Shown here: piece after piece, positions 28,769 to 37,720 of the stretch
How positions within the stretch are numbered: position 1 is the first letter of the stretch
Layout: each line of letters starts with the position of its first letter
NCBI GenBank assembly: GCA_963761775.1
Contig: CAVXIF010000009.1
Coordinates: 13,207 to 77,206 of the forward strand
Length of the DNA: 64,000 nt
Direction: 5' to 3'
Source: Parerythrobacter_A sp963761775
GTDB lineage: Bacteria > Pseudomonadota > Alphaproteobacteria > Sphingomonadales > Sphingomonadaceae
Made by a program: the position numbers and the translations under genes
Notes under the pieces: model-generated
Seen by the model: only the letters and a program-made list of their open reading frames with translations
Database searches by the model: none
Told to the model about the DNA's origin: nothing

Positions 28769-30090
28769 ACGCATTCGATCCTGCCCTTCGCATGCAAGTC
28801 TCGCAGATCGATCGCGATTTACGCAAAGACCGTATCCTCCGGCAACTGCAAGCCGGGTTGGCTTTGCGGGGCGGTCGCCTGCCCGCACTGGTCGTTAGCC
28901 CACCGGCGCTCAGCATCCACCCGGTGTCGGGCGAGACCGACTTGCCCCAACCCTATCATTATTTCCGGGCAATTGATGATGGCGGCGCGCTCGATACACG
29001 CACATTCGCCTTTCCCTCCGGGGACTGGATACCCGCGACGCAAAGCTATCCCCTCGACCGGTTTGCAATGGCCTATGGTCCGCACAAGGGTGATGGCACC
29101 GCTGATGGCGTGGAAACGAATCGAGCGACGATCAACGACAATATCGTGCAATTCGTGACTAGCGCGCCCGATCTCGTCATCGAATTTCACAATTTCGCGG
29201 CAAATGGCGGCGGATTTCGGCTGTTGGTGGACGATGCCTACGTAACGACCGGCAAGATCGGTTGCGACGGCAGCGGCCCCGGACGCGCCAACCTGCGAAT
29301 CACGTGGGGGGCAGGCGGCGATGGCGATGCCCGGCCCAGGACATACCGGCTGATCGGCGGCAATGCCTTCCGGTTCGGCGGGGTCAAATGCTCGGCCCTG
29401 CATGCCCCGTGGCCCGCGCCGTTGCAGGGCGGTCTGCGCGTCATTGTTCACGGAGACAGTTATGTGCAGGGGGATGCGAGCGCGGTCGCGACGGCGCCGC
29501 ATCCGACGCTGGCGGGATGCCTCGGCCTGCTGCTGGGACAGGACGATTGCCGTCCCTCTGGGGTCGGATCGACCGGGTTCCTGGCTCGGGGCGCAGGTCT
29601 GAATACGGCAGTGGATCGAGTCGATGCCGATATCATCGCACAAACGCCCGACGCCATTATCGACCTGATGGGATTGAACGACGAACTTGCCGTTGCCCAA
29701 AATGGCCAGGACGCGACGCAGTTCGCGCGCGAGGTGGAACGCTGGATCCTTGCGATTCGCAAAGCCCTGCCCGACTCGCCGATCTTCATGACCGGGCCGA
29801 TGTCGCCAAAGGCCGCGAGCGTCAGCAGGCTTGCGGTCGCGGCGGCAAAGCGCGCGGTTGCCGAGCGATGGCAGTCCGAAGGCGTCTATTTCCTCGAAAA
29901 CCTCGGCGATGCGCCCTGGGTTTCGGGAACCGGGCAGGTCGCGGCCCCGCGCGGAGACGGCAATGCGGACTGGGTGACCGGGGGTGTCGACGGGCAGGAC
30001 GGGGCACACCCCACCCCGGCAGGTGCCGCGTATCTGGCGGTCCGAATCGCCGGGGCAATGCAGGCGGCGCTTGCCACCCCGACCGATTGA
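28765..30090 (+). CDS. SGNH/GDSL-type hydrolase
   Basis: A 441-residue protein with an N-terminal beta-rich region (about 1-215) and a C-terminal SGNH domain. The catalytic GDS lies in VIVHGDSYVQGD (about residue 230). Block III reads IDLMGLNDE, and the catalytic Asp/His lies in DGAHPTPAGAAYLA near the end. No signal peptide is visible. In a polysaccharide locus such enzymes usually add or remove acyl groups (acetyl or similar) on glycans. The N-terminal beta domain may bind the sugar chain. Substrate unknown. Confidence 0.8.
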   Translation: MNAFDPALRMQVSQIDRDLRKDRILRQLQAGLALRGGRLPALVVSPPALSIHPVSGETDLPQPYHYFRAIDDGGALDTRTFAFPSGDWIPATQSYPLDRFAMAYGPHKGDGTADGVETNRATINDNIVQFVTSAPDLVIEFHNFAANGGGFRLLVDDAYVTTGKIGCDGSGPGRANLRITWGAGGDGDARPRTYRLIGGNAFRFGGVKCSALHAPWPAPLQGGLRVIVHGDSYVQGDASAVATAPHPTLAGCLGLLLGQDDCRPSGVGSTGFLARGAGLNTAVDRVDADIIAQTPDAIIDLMGLNDELAVAQNGQDATQFAREVERWILAIRKALPDSPIFMTGPMSPKAASVSRLAVAAAKRAVAERWQSEGVYFLENLGDAPWVSGTGQVAAPRGDGNADWVTGGVDGQDGAHPTPAGAAYLAVRIAGAMQAALATPTD

Positions 30091-30240
30091 GGGCCGTGGC
30101 GCAACACATGCGCAGGGGTCGTCCGTCTTTTTGCTTTCCCCCCGCACACGCTTACCTTAGTGCGCGCGTATTGGCCCGTATTGGACTGCTAACGAGACGA
30201 GGGACGTATCGGTACCGCCGGCGGCATTTGGGCGACGGGA

Positions 30241-31591
30241 TTGCGGCAGCGCCTCGTGCGTGGATCGGGGGCCATGCTTTACGAAAAGGGCGTGGTCATC
30301 CTGTCCCAATTGCTGCTGGTGCCGGTTCTGGTCGGCGCATGGGGCGATGTGCGGTACGGTCTGTGGGTCATGCTGATCGCCATTCCGCAGTTTCTCGCAA
30401 TCAGCGACCTTGGCCTGTCCATTGCGGCGGGCGTGCGTTTGACCGAAGCGGTTGCGGCGGAGGATAGCGCACGACAGCGCCTGATCTACCACACCGCGCT
30501 GGCGACGATAACCAGCGTCTGTGCGGTGGTCGCGGCGGTCGGATTGGGCGTGCTGGTCGCCCTGAGCGATGTGCTGACCGGGGTGGCCGGTGTCCTGTCT
30601 GCGGATGGCTTGATAACCGCACTGGTGCTGCTGTTGTTCTATGGCTGCGGCGTGCTGGCGGGGGGCACCTTGCTCGTCCCGTTGAAGGCATACGGACATC
30701 TGCATCTTTCGGTGTCGTGGCAGGCGACCACGCTGGCGTGCGAAGCGGTGGCGACGGGTGTCGTCGCCACTATCGGCGGTGGATTGGTCGAGGCGGCGGC
30801 GGCCTTGCTGGCGGTACGCATCACGGCACTTCTCCTGCTGCTGGTTCTCACCCGCAGCCGGGTCCCGCGCGGGACGATGGGGTGGCGGCAGGCAAGCAGG
30901 CAGGAATTTCGCGCGCAGCTGGGCCCGGGGCTCAGCGCGATGGCCATGCCGGTGGGGCAAGTCACGATGCTGCATGGTACCGTGCTGGCCGTGGGCTGGG
31001 CCGCAGGCCCGGCGGCGGCGGCAGTCGTCGCTGTCGTCCGCACCCTGTCGCGTATCGGTCTGCAGCTGGCGACCATCGTCGTTCGCGCGGTATGGTACGA
31101 TTACTCCGCCGCCGCGCAAAGCGGCATGGAGGCCCGCGCCCGGCGCCTGCTATGGCTCGGGTTGGGGCTGACGGTTGCGCTGTGCATTCCCTATACGATC
31201 GGCTTGCTGCTGTTCGGCGAGCCTGCCGTGGCGCTGTGGACCGGTGGCGAAATCAGGCCAGCATATGCTGTCATAGCGGTCATGGCAGCGGGCACCGTGT
31301 TCGCCGGCCTGTGGAACATCGGCATCCAGTATCTGGCCGCGCTGAACCAGCTGCGCGCGGCATCCGCCATACTGATCGTGGTGGCAGTCATGCAGGTTGC
31401 GCTGGCAGCCGTGCTGAGCAAGGCGCTGGGGTGCCTTGGGTGGCGTCATCACGCTGGCGGCGGCAGATGTGGCGATGGCCGGTGTCTTCCTGATGCTCGC
31501 ACGCACGCGGCTGGTCGGCTTTACCGGCGTGCGCACGTCGCTGGCCGAAGCCTATGGTGCCGCCCGCCGTCTCGGGCGCGTTGCACCGTGA
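30241..31591 (+). pseudogene. Wzx-type polysaccharide flippase, frameshifted near the C-terminus
   Basis: About 449 residues with about twelve hydrophobic segments, matching the MATE/Wzx lipid-linked oligosaccharide flippases: RGSGAMLYEKGVVILSQLLLVPVLV at the N-terminus, then YGLWVML and SDLGLS. Without correction the frame runs on into the next gene. Removing one G from the GGGG at 31428-31431 gives ALGGVITLAAADVAMAGVFLM and a TGA at 31589-31591 that overlaps the next start. The start is unclear: TTG 30241 gives the usual N-terminal extension, while ATG 30274 is the first ATG. It flips undecaprenyl-linked repeat units across the inner membrane. Confidence 0.8.
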
Positions 31592-32868
31592 TCGAAACGA
31601 TCGTCATTTGCGTCCTCGCGCTGGGGATCGTGCTGCTGTTGCGGATCAAGCTGTTCAGCGCGCTTGGCATCACGATCGCGTTCTTCATGGTGGGCGCAGT
31701 CATTCCCTACATCATGTATCGCCTTGGCAATTTCGTGCCGGACAATGCGTTGCTGCCATTCGAGCGCCTGCCGATCGACCGCGCTTTCCTGCTGTTCTGC
31801 CTCGGCGCATCAGCGACAGGTATCGCGTATTTCCTCGGCCGCCGACCGATGCACGACACGCAGGCACCGACCTATCGCGACAACGGAGCCTCGCTCATGG
31901 TCGCGCTGTGCTTCGCAGCCTTTGTCGGGGCCGCCATATATTTTGCGCTGGTCATATTTGTATCGGGTAGCTTCTCCGAAGCTCTGCTGGTGTCGCAGGG
32001 ACGCGCGCGCGTGGAGAATTCGATTTACAACCTGGCCGAGATTTTCAGCTTCGTGGCCCAGGTCTGCCCTGTGTTCGCCTGGTTTCTGTTGCTCGACCGG
32101 GACGATAGAACACCGAGCGAGATCGCCCTCGTCGGCGCAGCCGTGGTGCTGGGGGCAGGCCTGGCGTTCGCGTCGGGCGGTCGGTCGATCATGGTGCTTT
32201 TTCTCCTGGCCCTGGCATGGGGTCGCCTGATCCGGTTGAACCTGGTGGGGACCGCCGTGGCTGGCGCCATAGGCGCATTGGCAATCGGTATTTTATCGGC
32301 TGTGTTCATCGGCTTGCGATACGATGCACAGGGCTTCACTGGTGCGCGTGGCCAAAGCACCTTGGAACTTGCAACAACCGGTTTGACCTTTGTCGATCAC
32401 ATCGCGCTTGCGATCGACTATTCCGACTGGAATGGTCTGACATATGGCCAGAGCTATCTAAATGCGTTTGCATTGGTGATACCGCGCGATTTCTGGCCTG
32501 ACAAACCGCTTCAGCTAAGTATTCTCATGCGCGAGTTTTATTATGGCGATACCCTTGGCGGAGCTCCACCCGGCTTGTATGGGGAAGCCTTAATAAGTGG
32601 AGGGATAGTTGGTATAGTATTGATTGGAATAGCTTTTGGGCTGGCTGTCGCGAAGCTTGACAATATCAACGTGCGAGCTGGGAATGCAGGGTCGCCAATT
32701 GATATAGCCTTTGCGGGTCTTTTTGTTCCGATGGTTCCCTATGCGCTGATACGTGGAGGCTTTGATATAGGATTTATAAGGGTCGGTATTCCATTGGCTC
32801 TTTCGATAGCGATCGTATTCATAGCAAACAGATTGGCTGATCCTCTGCGTTCTAAACTTACCAATTAA
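31588..32868 (+). CDS. Wzy-like oligosaccharide repeat-unit polymerase
   Basis: A 426-residue membrane protein with ten or more hydrophobic segments and little sequence motif content, as usual for Wzy. It has a large loop around ARVENSIYNLAEIF, and a FASGGRSIMVLFLLALAWGR helix followed by a second loop containing GARGQSTLELATTG. The GTG start at 31588 overlaps the flippase stop (GTGA). It would join flipped repeat units in the periplasm. Codon and base composition change within the gene: the last 300 bases are clearly more AT-rich than the first 900. Confidence 0.8.
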   Translation: MIETIVICVLALGIVLLLRIKLFSALGITIAFFMVGAVIPYIMYRLGNFVPDNALLPFERLPIDRAFLLFCLGASATGIAYFLGRRPMHDTQAPTYRDNGASLMVALCFAAFVGAAIYFALVIFVSGSFSEALLVSQGRARVENSIYNLAEIFSFVAQVCPVFAWFLLLDRDDRTPSEIALVGAAVVLGAGLAFASGGRSIMVLFLLALAWGRLIRLNLVGTAVAGAIGALAIGILSAVFIGLRYDAQGFTGARGQSTLELATTGLTFVDHIALAIDYSDWNGLTYGQSYLNAFALVIPRDFWPDKPLQLSILMREFYYGDTLGGAPPGLYGEALISGGIVGIVLIGIAFGLAVAKLDNINVRAGNAGSPIDIAFAGLFVPMVPYALIRGGFDIGFIRVGIPLALSIAIVFIANRLADPLRSKLTN

Positions 32869-32884
32869 ATATGAGAGATGTAGA

Positions 32885-34093
32885 ATGAAGCGGATACTTA
32901 TTGTCAATGCCTATGGGCATTCCAACCGTGGTGATAGCGTCCTTTTGGATGAATGTATCGACGAGGTAATTACCGCTTTTCCAGCTAGCGAAGTTGCTGT
33001 CGCATTGTTTGAGGGTACTACATCGCGTGCTGTTTCGTTGCGAAGGATTGGTAATCCAAGGCTGTCTGGTAATAAAGTTAGAAAAATTGAAACGATATTT
33101 TTGCTGATAACGGCCAGATTGCCTTCTATATTTTGGAACCTACTTCCCGTTGAGCAGCGAGAAACCATGAAATTTATGAAGAATGCCGATCTGGTTATTA
33201 GTGCGCCAGGTGGTTATATAACCGATGTAAATGCTTCGTGGATCGTCGCATTAGTGCATATTGAGCGAGGCCTTTCCCTAGCAAAGCACGTTGTACTCGC
33301 ACCCCAAAGCATAGGGCCTTTGAAAAGTTCAATGGGTCGCAAAGCGATCGGTAAAGTGCTATCTCGATGCGACGTAAATTGCGTCCGGGACAGCCCATCC
33401 GAACAATTTCTTAAAACAGCCGGGGTTCCCGCAGCAAAGATTCTGAAAACCGGCGATAGCGCTTTCTGGAACGTTCCCTCCCCCGTCGATGCGACCATCG
33501 TAGATTCAGCTTTTGATAAGCTGGGCATGGAACCAGAAGAAAGTTTCATAGGTGCTACGGCTGTGGACTGGAGTTTCCCCCACAAGCGCAACGCAATGGA
33601 ACTAAAAGAGAATTACATTGCCAAATTTACGCATATTGTAAAGGAGATTAGATCTACACATGGTCTGCGAACAGTTTTTTTTAATCAGGTTGATGATGAT
33701 CGGGAAGTACTTAAGGAAATAGGAATGCGGTGCGGTGAAGATGCCGTTATCCAGAACGGATCGCCTCCCTCTCCTGTTTTACGTGCGATGATGGCTAGGT
33801 CTTCGTCGTTCATCGGGACACGATTTCATAGCTGTATTTTTGCCATGATGGGTGGCGTCCCAACGACCGCAATTGCTTATCTACCAAAAACGACCGGCAT
33901 AATGAAAGACTTAAAGATCAGCCGTCTGACTTCGATCGAAGCAGTGGATGATAAAATGATACTGAATCATGTCGAAGGAGATTTGGCGCGGCCCGAGTTG
34001 GCGCGTCAAGAACTCACGGATAAGCTATCAAACTACCGATCGACGCAAAAGCGGTTTTCTGAAGTGCTTGCTTCTTTGGCAGTCGAAGGATGA
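32885..34093 (+). CDS. Polysaccharide pyruvyl transferase family protein
   Basis: A 402-residue protein with the PS_pyruv_trans pattern: NAYGHSNRGDSVLLDECI at the N-terminus (the usual N-x-G-D-E/S start), a VISAPGGYI segment, VLAPQSIGP (PQSxGP is the hallmark), RDSPSEQFLKTAG, and SFIGTRFHSCIFAMMGGVPTTAIAY (the G-T-R-F/L-H motif). It adds pyruvate ketals to sugars from phosphoenolpyruvate, giving acidic decorations. Base composition is much lower in GC than the rest of the locus, pointing to recent acquisition. The ATG at 32885 has a weak ribosome binding site (GAGATG) and lies 16 bases after wzy. Confidence 0.85.
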   Translation: MKRILIVNAYGHSNRGDSVLLDECIDEVITAFPASEVAVALFEGTTSRAVSLRRIGNPRLSGNKVRKIETIFLLITARLPSIFWNLLPVEQRETMKFMKNADLVISAPGGYITDVNASWIVALVHIERGLSLAKHVVLAPQSIGPLKSSMGRKAIGKVLSRCDVNCVRDSPSEQFLKTAGVPAAKILKTGDSAFWNVPSPVDATIVDSAFDKLGMEPEESFIGATAVDWSFPHKRNAMELKENYIAKFTHIVKEIRSTHGLRTVFFNQVDDDREVLKEIGMRCGEDAVIQNGSPPSPVLRAMMARSSSFIGTRFHSCIFAMMGGVPTTAIAYLPKTTGIMKDLKISRLTSIEAVDDKMILNHVEGDLARPELARQELTDKLSNYRSTQKRFSEVLASLAVEG

Positions 34094-34100
34094 TATAATA

Positions 34101-35204
34101 ATGCGACTGTTATTTATACTTAGAACGGTCACGCGCGCAGGCGGCGGAATATACTATGCGGCAGCTGGGCTTGCTGATGCTTTGGTTTCACAAGGCCAAG
34201 CCGTAAGCGTGGCAGGCGGGGGCGATGACCATTTGGAAGCCGATCTATCGGTATGGGGTGGCGCAGATTTGCATCCTGTTCGCAAGACCGGCTTCTATGG
34301 TCTGCACCATGAGTTGGTTGGCTATACGCGAAAAGGCGATTTCGACGTAAGCCACGTTCACGGTATTTGGAGTGCCGCTTCCATTATGGGACGAGCGGTT
34401 CCAGCGAACAACGCACTCGTCGTGTCCCCGCATGGCATGCTCGATCCGTGGATTTTATCGCGTAGCCCGACCAAGAAAGCCTTGCACGCGGCGTTTCTCG
34501 AAAAGCCGCTGATGCGACGATCCGTCATCCACGCCCTCTGCCAGTCGGAGGCGGAGAGTTGTGCCGCTTACATGCCTTCAGCGGCCGAGCGGATCCACAT
34601 CGTGCCCAACGGTATCAACCCGCCCGATGCCGAACCGGTGCCGGGCGCCGCCAAGAGCGGGACCGTTTATCTCGGGCGGCTGCACGAGAAGAAGCAGGCG
34701 CTCGAACTGATTGCAGCCTGGAAACGCCTGCCGCCCAGTGAAGACAATACGCTGACCATCGCGGGCTGGGGAAGCGACGCGTATGAGGCGGCGGTCACCG
34801 CTGCCGTGGCCGATGCGCCGAACATCACCTTCATCGGGTCCTGTTATGGCGAGGAGAAGGTCGCGCTATTGAGCAAGGCGCGCTATTTCATCCTGCCATC
34901 GCTCAGCGAGGGGTTGCCCATGTCGGTATTGGAAGCGCTAAGTTACGGCGTCGTGCCGATCATCACGGATAGTTGCAATCTGCCCGAGCTTATCGAGGAT
35001 GGCACGGCGCTTCATCTGCGCGAAGATATAGCCAACCTCGCGGACCTATATGCGGCGCAAGCAACGGCAACCCCGGCTGAACGCACTGCTCGCGCAGAAG
35101 CCTGTCGCTTGCGGTCGCACGATTATCATTGGGACCGCATCGCGCGCCGGATGGAGCCGGTTTACGACGCTGCCTTGCGTATGCGGCGGGATGACGTTGC
35201 GTGA
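34101..35204 (+). CDS. GT-B glycosyltransferase (family 4-like)
   Basis: A 367-residue glycosyltransferase. The N-terminal half has a glycine-rich RAGGGIYYAAAGLADAL and a DVSHVHGIWS segment. The C-terminal half has VYLGRLHEKKQ, TIAGWGSDAY and the donor-site motif FILPSLSEGLPMSVLEALSYG (E-x7-E). WcaA/WcaI-style GT4 enzymes share this pattern. The ATG at 34101 follows the pyruvyltransferase stop by seven bases. The first 300 bases keep the low-GC style of the previous gene and the rest returns to high GC. Sugar specificity cannot be read from sequence. Confidence 0.88.
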   Translation: MRLLFILRTVTRAGGGIYYAAAGLADALVSQGQAVSVAGGGDDHLEADLSVWGGADLHPVRKTGFYGLHHELVGYTRKGDFDVSHVHGIWSAASIMGRAVPANNALVVSPHGMLDPWILSRSPTKKALHAAFLEKPLMRRSVIHALCQSEAESCAAYMPSAAERIHIVPNGINPPDAEPVPGAAKSGTVYLGRLHEKKQALELIAAWKRLPPSEDNTLTIAGWGSDAYEAAVTAAVADAPNITFIGSCYGEEKVALLSKARYFILPSLSEGLPMSVLEALSYGVVPIITDSCNLPELIEDGTALHLREDIANLADLYAAQATATPAERTARAEACRLRSHDYHWDRIARRMEPVYDAALRMRRDDVA

Positions 35205-35785
35205 CCGATCCTATTCTGCCCGGCTCGGCGTTCGGTTCGGCCGGTCGTGCACGCAGCTTCACCTGGTCACATGTCCTGTTTCGCGCGATCTGGAACATGG
35301 TATGGGCGCTGACGTGCAGCTGGACCCCGCCGCAACTCTATGCGTGGCGCAGGTTCGTACTGAACCTGTTCGGCGCGGATGTGGCACGTGGCGCACGTGT
35401 CTATGGCTCTGCGAAGGTCTGGTATCCTCCCAATCTGAAAATGGGCAAAGGGGCGGTGCTGGGGCCGCATACCGTCTGCTATTGCATGGATACGATTGTG
35501 CTGGAGGATTTTGCGGAAGTGGCGCAGTACAATTATCTCGCCGCCGGTACGCATGATATTGAAAGTGCCACGTTCCAGCTAACCACGCGGCCCATCCGCA
35601 TCTGTTCCTATGCGTGGCTGGCAGCAGGCGGATTCGTCGGGCCGGGCGTCACTGTGGCGGAAGGGGCAGTTTTGGCGGCGCGAGGCGTAACCTTCCGCGA
35701 TCTGGATGCGTGGACCGTCTATGTCGGGAACCCGGCGCAGCCCACCCGGGCGCGCGGCAAGTTTATCAAGGAGGACGCCGCATGA
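35201..35785 (+). CDS. WcaF-like left-handed beta-helix acetyltransferase
   Basis: A 194-residue hexapeptide-repeat transferase. The N-terminus has WNMVWALTCSWTPPQLYAWRRFVLNLFGA, a WcaF/colanic-acid-acetyltransferase signature. Imperfect hexapeptide coils (about 65-175) follow, including KMGKGAVLGPHTVCYC and GPGVTVAEGAVLAARGV. It would O-acetylate the glycan or a lipid-linked intermediate. The GTG at 35201 overlaps the glycosyltransferase stop, and its own stop overlaps the next start (ATGA), so this is a tightly coupled run. Confidence 0.85.
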   Translation: MTDPILPGSAFGSAGRARSFTWSHVLFRAIWNMVWALTCSWTPPQLYAWRRFVLNLFGADVARGARVYGSAKVWYPPNLKMGKGAVLGPHTVCYCMDTIVLEDFAEVAQYNYLAAGTHDIESATFQLTTRPIRICSYAWLAAGGFVGPGVTVAEGAVLAARGVTFRDLDAWTVYVGNPAQPTRARGKFIKEDAA

Positions 35786-36771
35786 GCAGGCTCTTCATGA
35801 CCGGAGCGTCCGGCTTCATCGGCAACGAACTGGCCGAGATCGCGGTATCTGGCGGGCATACGATCTGCAATTTCGACATCGCGCCACCGACCGACGATAA
35901 ACGGGCGTTCTGGATCGAGGGGGACGTGCGTGACGCGGATGCCCTAGCCCGCGCGATGTACAACTTCGCGCCCGATTACGTGGTACACCTCGCCAGCGAT
36001 ACCGACGTGTCCATCGTCGATCTGGAACAGTTTACCGTTACCCTAGATGGAACCCGGAATGTCGTAGCGGCGGTGGCAGGATTGCCATCGCTGCAGCGGT
36101 TCGTACATATTTCCACGCAGTTTGCGGTGCGCCCCGGCATTGCCCCGCCCGACGATGCCTATCTCGAACCCTACACCGTCTACGGACAGGCCAAGGCCGA
36201 GACCGAGCGCATCGTGCGCGGAGCGAAACTGTCCGTGCCGTGGCTCATCGTACGCCCGACTATTATCTGGGGGCCGCGCCACCCCAGCTTTAGCAAGAAC
36301 ATCTTTCGCTATATCCGCAGCCGCAAATACATGCACCCGGTCGGGCTCGGCCCTATTCGTCGCGCATTCGGTTATGTGACGAACACAGCCTCGCAAATTT
36401 ACGCCCTGACCTTGAGCGACGAGGCGAACATACGACGAAAGGTCTATTATGTCGGCGACGAAGCGCTGGATTACGCGCGATGGGCCGATGCCTTTTCGAT
36501 CGGTCTGACCGGAAAGAAAGCGCGCCGTTTGCCGGTTCCCTTACTGAAAGCGATGGGTTTGGCGGGGGACTTTGCGAAACGGCTGGGGCTGCCTGCGCCG
36601 ATCGACTCCGGTCGTGCGTTTCGGATGTCGACGCCCAGTCAAGTCGATCTGCAACCGATTCTGGATTTGGCAGGCCCTCCGGCCATCGGCTTCGACGAGG
36701 GCGTTGCGCACACGATAGCATGGCTGAATGCAGATACAGACAGGATCGCACAACAAGAGGCAAGCCGATGA
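35782..36771 (+). CDS. NAD-dependent epimerase/dehydratase
   Basis: A 329-residue extended SDR. It has the N-terminal GASGFIGNELAEIA loop, an EGDVRDADAL segment, VHLASDTDVSIVDL, STQFAV as the catalytic Ser/Thr strand, and YTVYGQAKAETERIV (Tyr-x-x-x-Lys). IVRPTIIWGPRHPSF follows the NDP-sugar SDR pattern. The exact nucleotide-sugar substrate is not evident. It sits between an acetyltransferase and fcl in a coupled operon, so a modified deoxy-sugar or uronic-acid step is plausible. Confidence 0.8.
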   Translation: MSRLFMTGASGFIGNELAEIAVSGGHTICNFDIAPPTDDKRAFWIEGDVRDADALARAMYNFAPDYVVHLASDTDVSIVDLEQFTVTLDGTRNVVAAVAGLPSLQRFVHISTQFAVRPGIAPPDDAYLEPYTVYGQAKAETERIVRGAKLSVPWLIVRPTIIWGPRHPSFSKNIFRYIRSRKYMHPVGLGPIRRAFGYVTNTASQIYALTLSDEANIRRKVYYVGDEALDYARWADAFSIGLTGKKARRLPVPLLKAMGLAGDFAKRLGLPAPIDSGRAFRMSTPSQVDLQPILDLAGPPAIGFDEGVAHTIAWLNADTDRIAQQEASR

Positions 36772-37720
36772 CGTATGATCTTTCCGGAAAGCGGGTCTAT
36801 GTCGCCGGGCATACCGGCATGGTGGGGTCCGCCATCGTCCGGCGGCTGGGGCGCGAAGGGTGCGACGTTCTGACGACGGCGCGTAGCGGCGACGATGCCA
36901 TCGACCTGCGAGAGCAGGCAGCGGTGCGTGCGTGGTTCGCGGATCGGCGCCAGATGCGGTCGTGCTGGCCGCGGCGAAGGTCGGCGGCATTCAAGCCAAT
37001 GCCAGCTATCCCGCGCAGTTTCTCTACGACAATCTGATGATCGAGGCGAACATCATCGAGGCGTCGCGACAGGTCGAGGTCGAAAAGCTGCTGTTTCTGG
37101 GGTCTTCGTGCATCTATCCCAAGATGGCGCCGCAGCCGATACCCGAAGACGCATTGCTCACCGGACCGCTCGAACCGACGAACGAATGGTATGCCGTGGC
37201 GAAGATCGCCGGGATCAAGCTGTGCCAGGCCTATCGCCGCGAATATGGCTGCGATTACATCAGCGCGATGCCGACAAATCTTTACGGTCCGGGCGACAAT
37301 TACGATCTGGAAAACAGCCACGTCCTGCCCGCACTGATCCGCAAGGCACACGAGGCGACCGCGAACGGTGCCGAGACCATGACGATCTGGGGCAGCGGTA
37401 CGCCCTTGCGCGAATTCCTGCATGTCGACGATCTGGCGGATGCCTGTGTGTTCCTGATGAAAGCCTATTCGCAGGAGGGGCACGTCAATGTCGGGTCCAA
37501 CGAGGAAATTTCGATCGGCGCCCTGGCCGAACTGGTGGCCGATATCGTGGGGTTCGACGGAACCATCGTGCGCGATACGTCGAAGCCGGACGGTACGCCG
37601 CGAAAACTGATGGATAGCGCGGCGTTGAGAAACCTGGGTTGGGCACCCCGGATCCCGCTGCGGGACGGCATAGCAGGTGCGTATCGAACCTTTCTGGACG
37701 GGCACACGCGCGGAACATGA
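36768..37720 (+). pseudogene. fcl: GDP-L-fucose synthase, frameshifted
   Basis: About 317 residues across one frame change. From the ATG at 36768: VAGHTGMVGSAIVRRL. After the shift: AAAKVGGIQANASYPAQFLYDN, LGSSCIYPKMAPQPIPE, NEWYAVAKIAGIKLCQAYRREYG (YAVAK, Tyr-x-x-x-Lys), MPTNLYGPGDNY and HVLPALIRK. These are all diagnostic for WcaG/Fcl, which converts GDP-4-keto-6-deoxymannose to GDP-L-fucose. The missing base (-1) lies at about 36945-36952, between WFADRR and PDAVVL. It works with gmd at 39.7 kb on the other strand. Confidence 0.9.

Noticed and set aside
30241..32868. A single 875-residue flippase-polymerase fusion
   Set aside because: The joint exists only because of a +1 in GGGG at 31428; corrected, the flippase stops at 31591 and the polymerase begins at the overlapping GTG.
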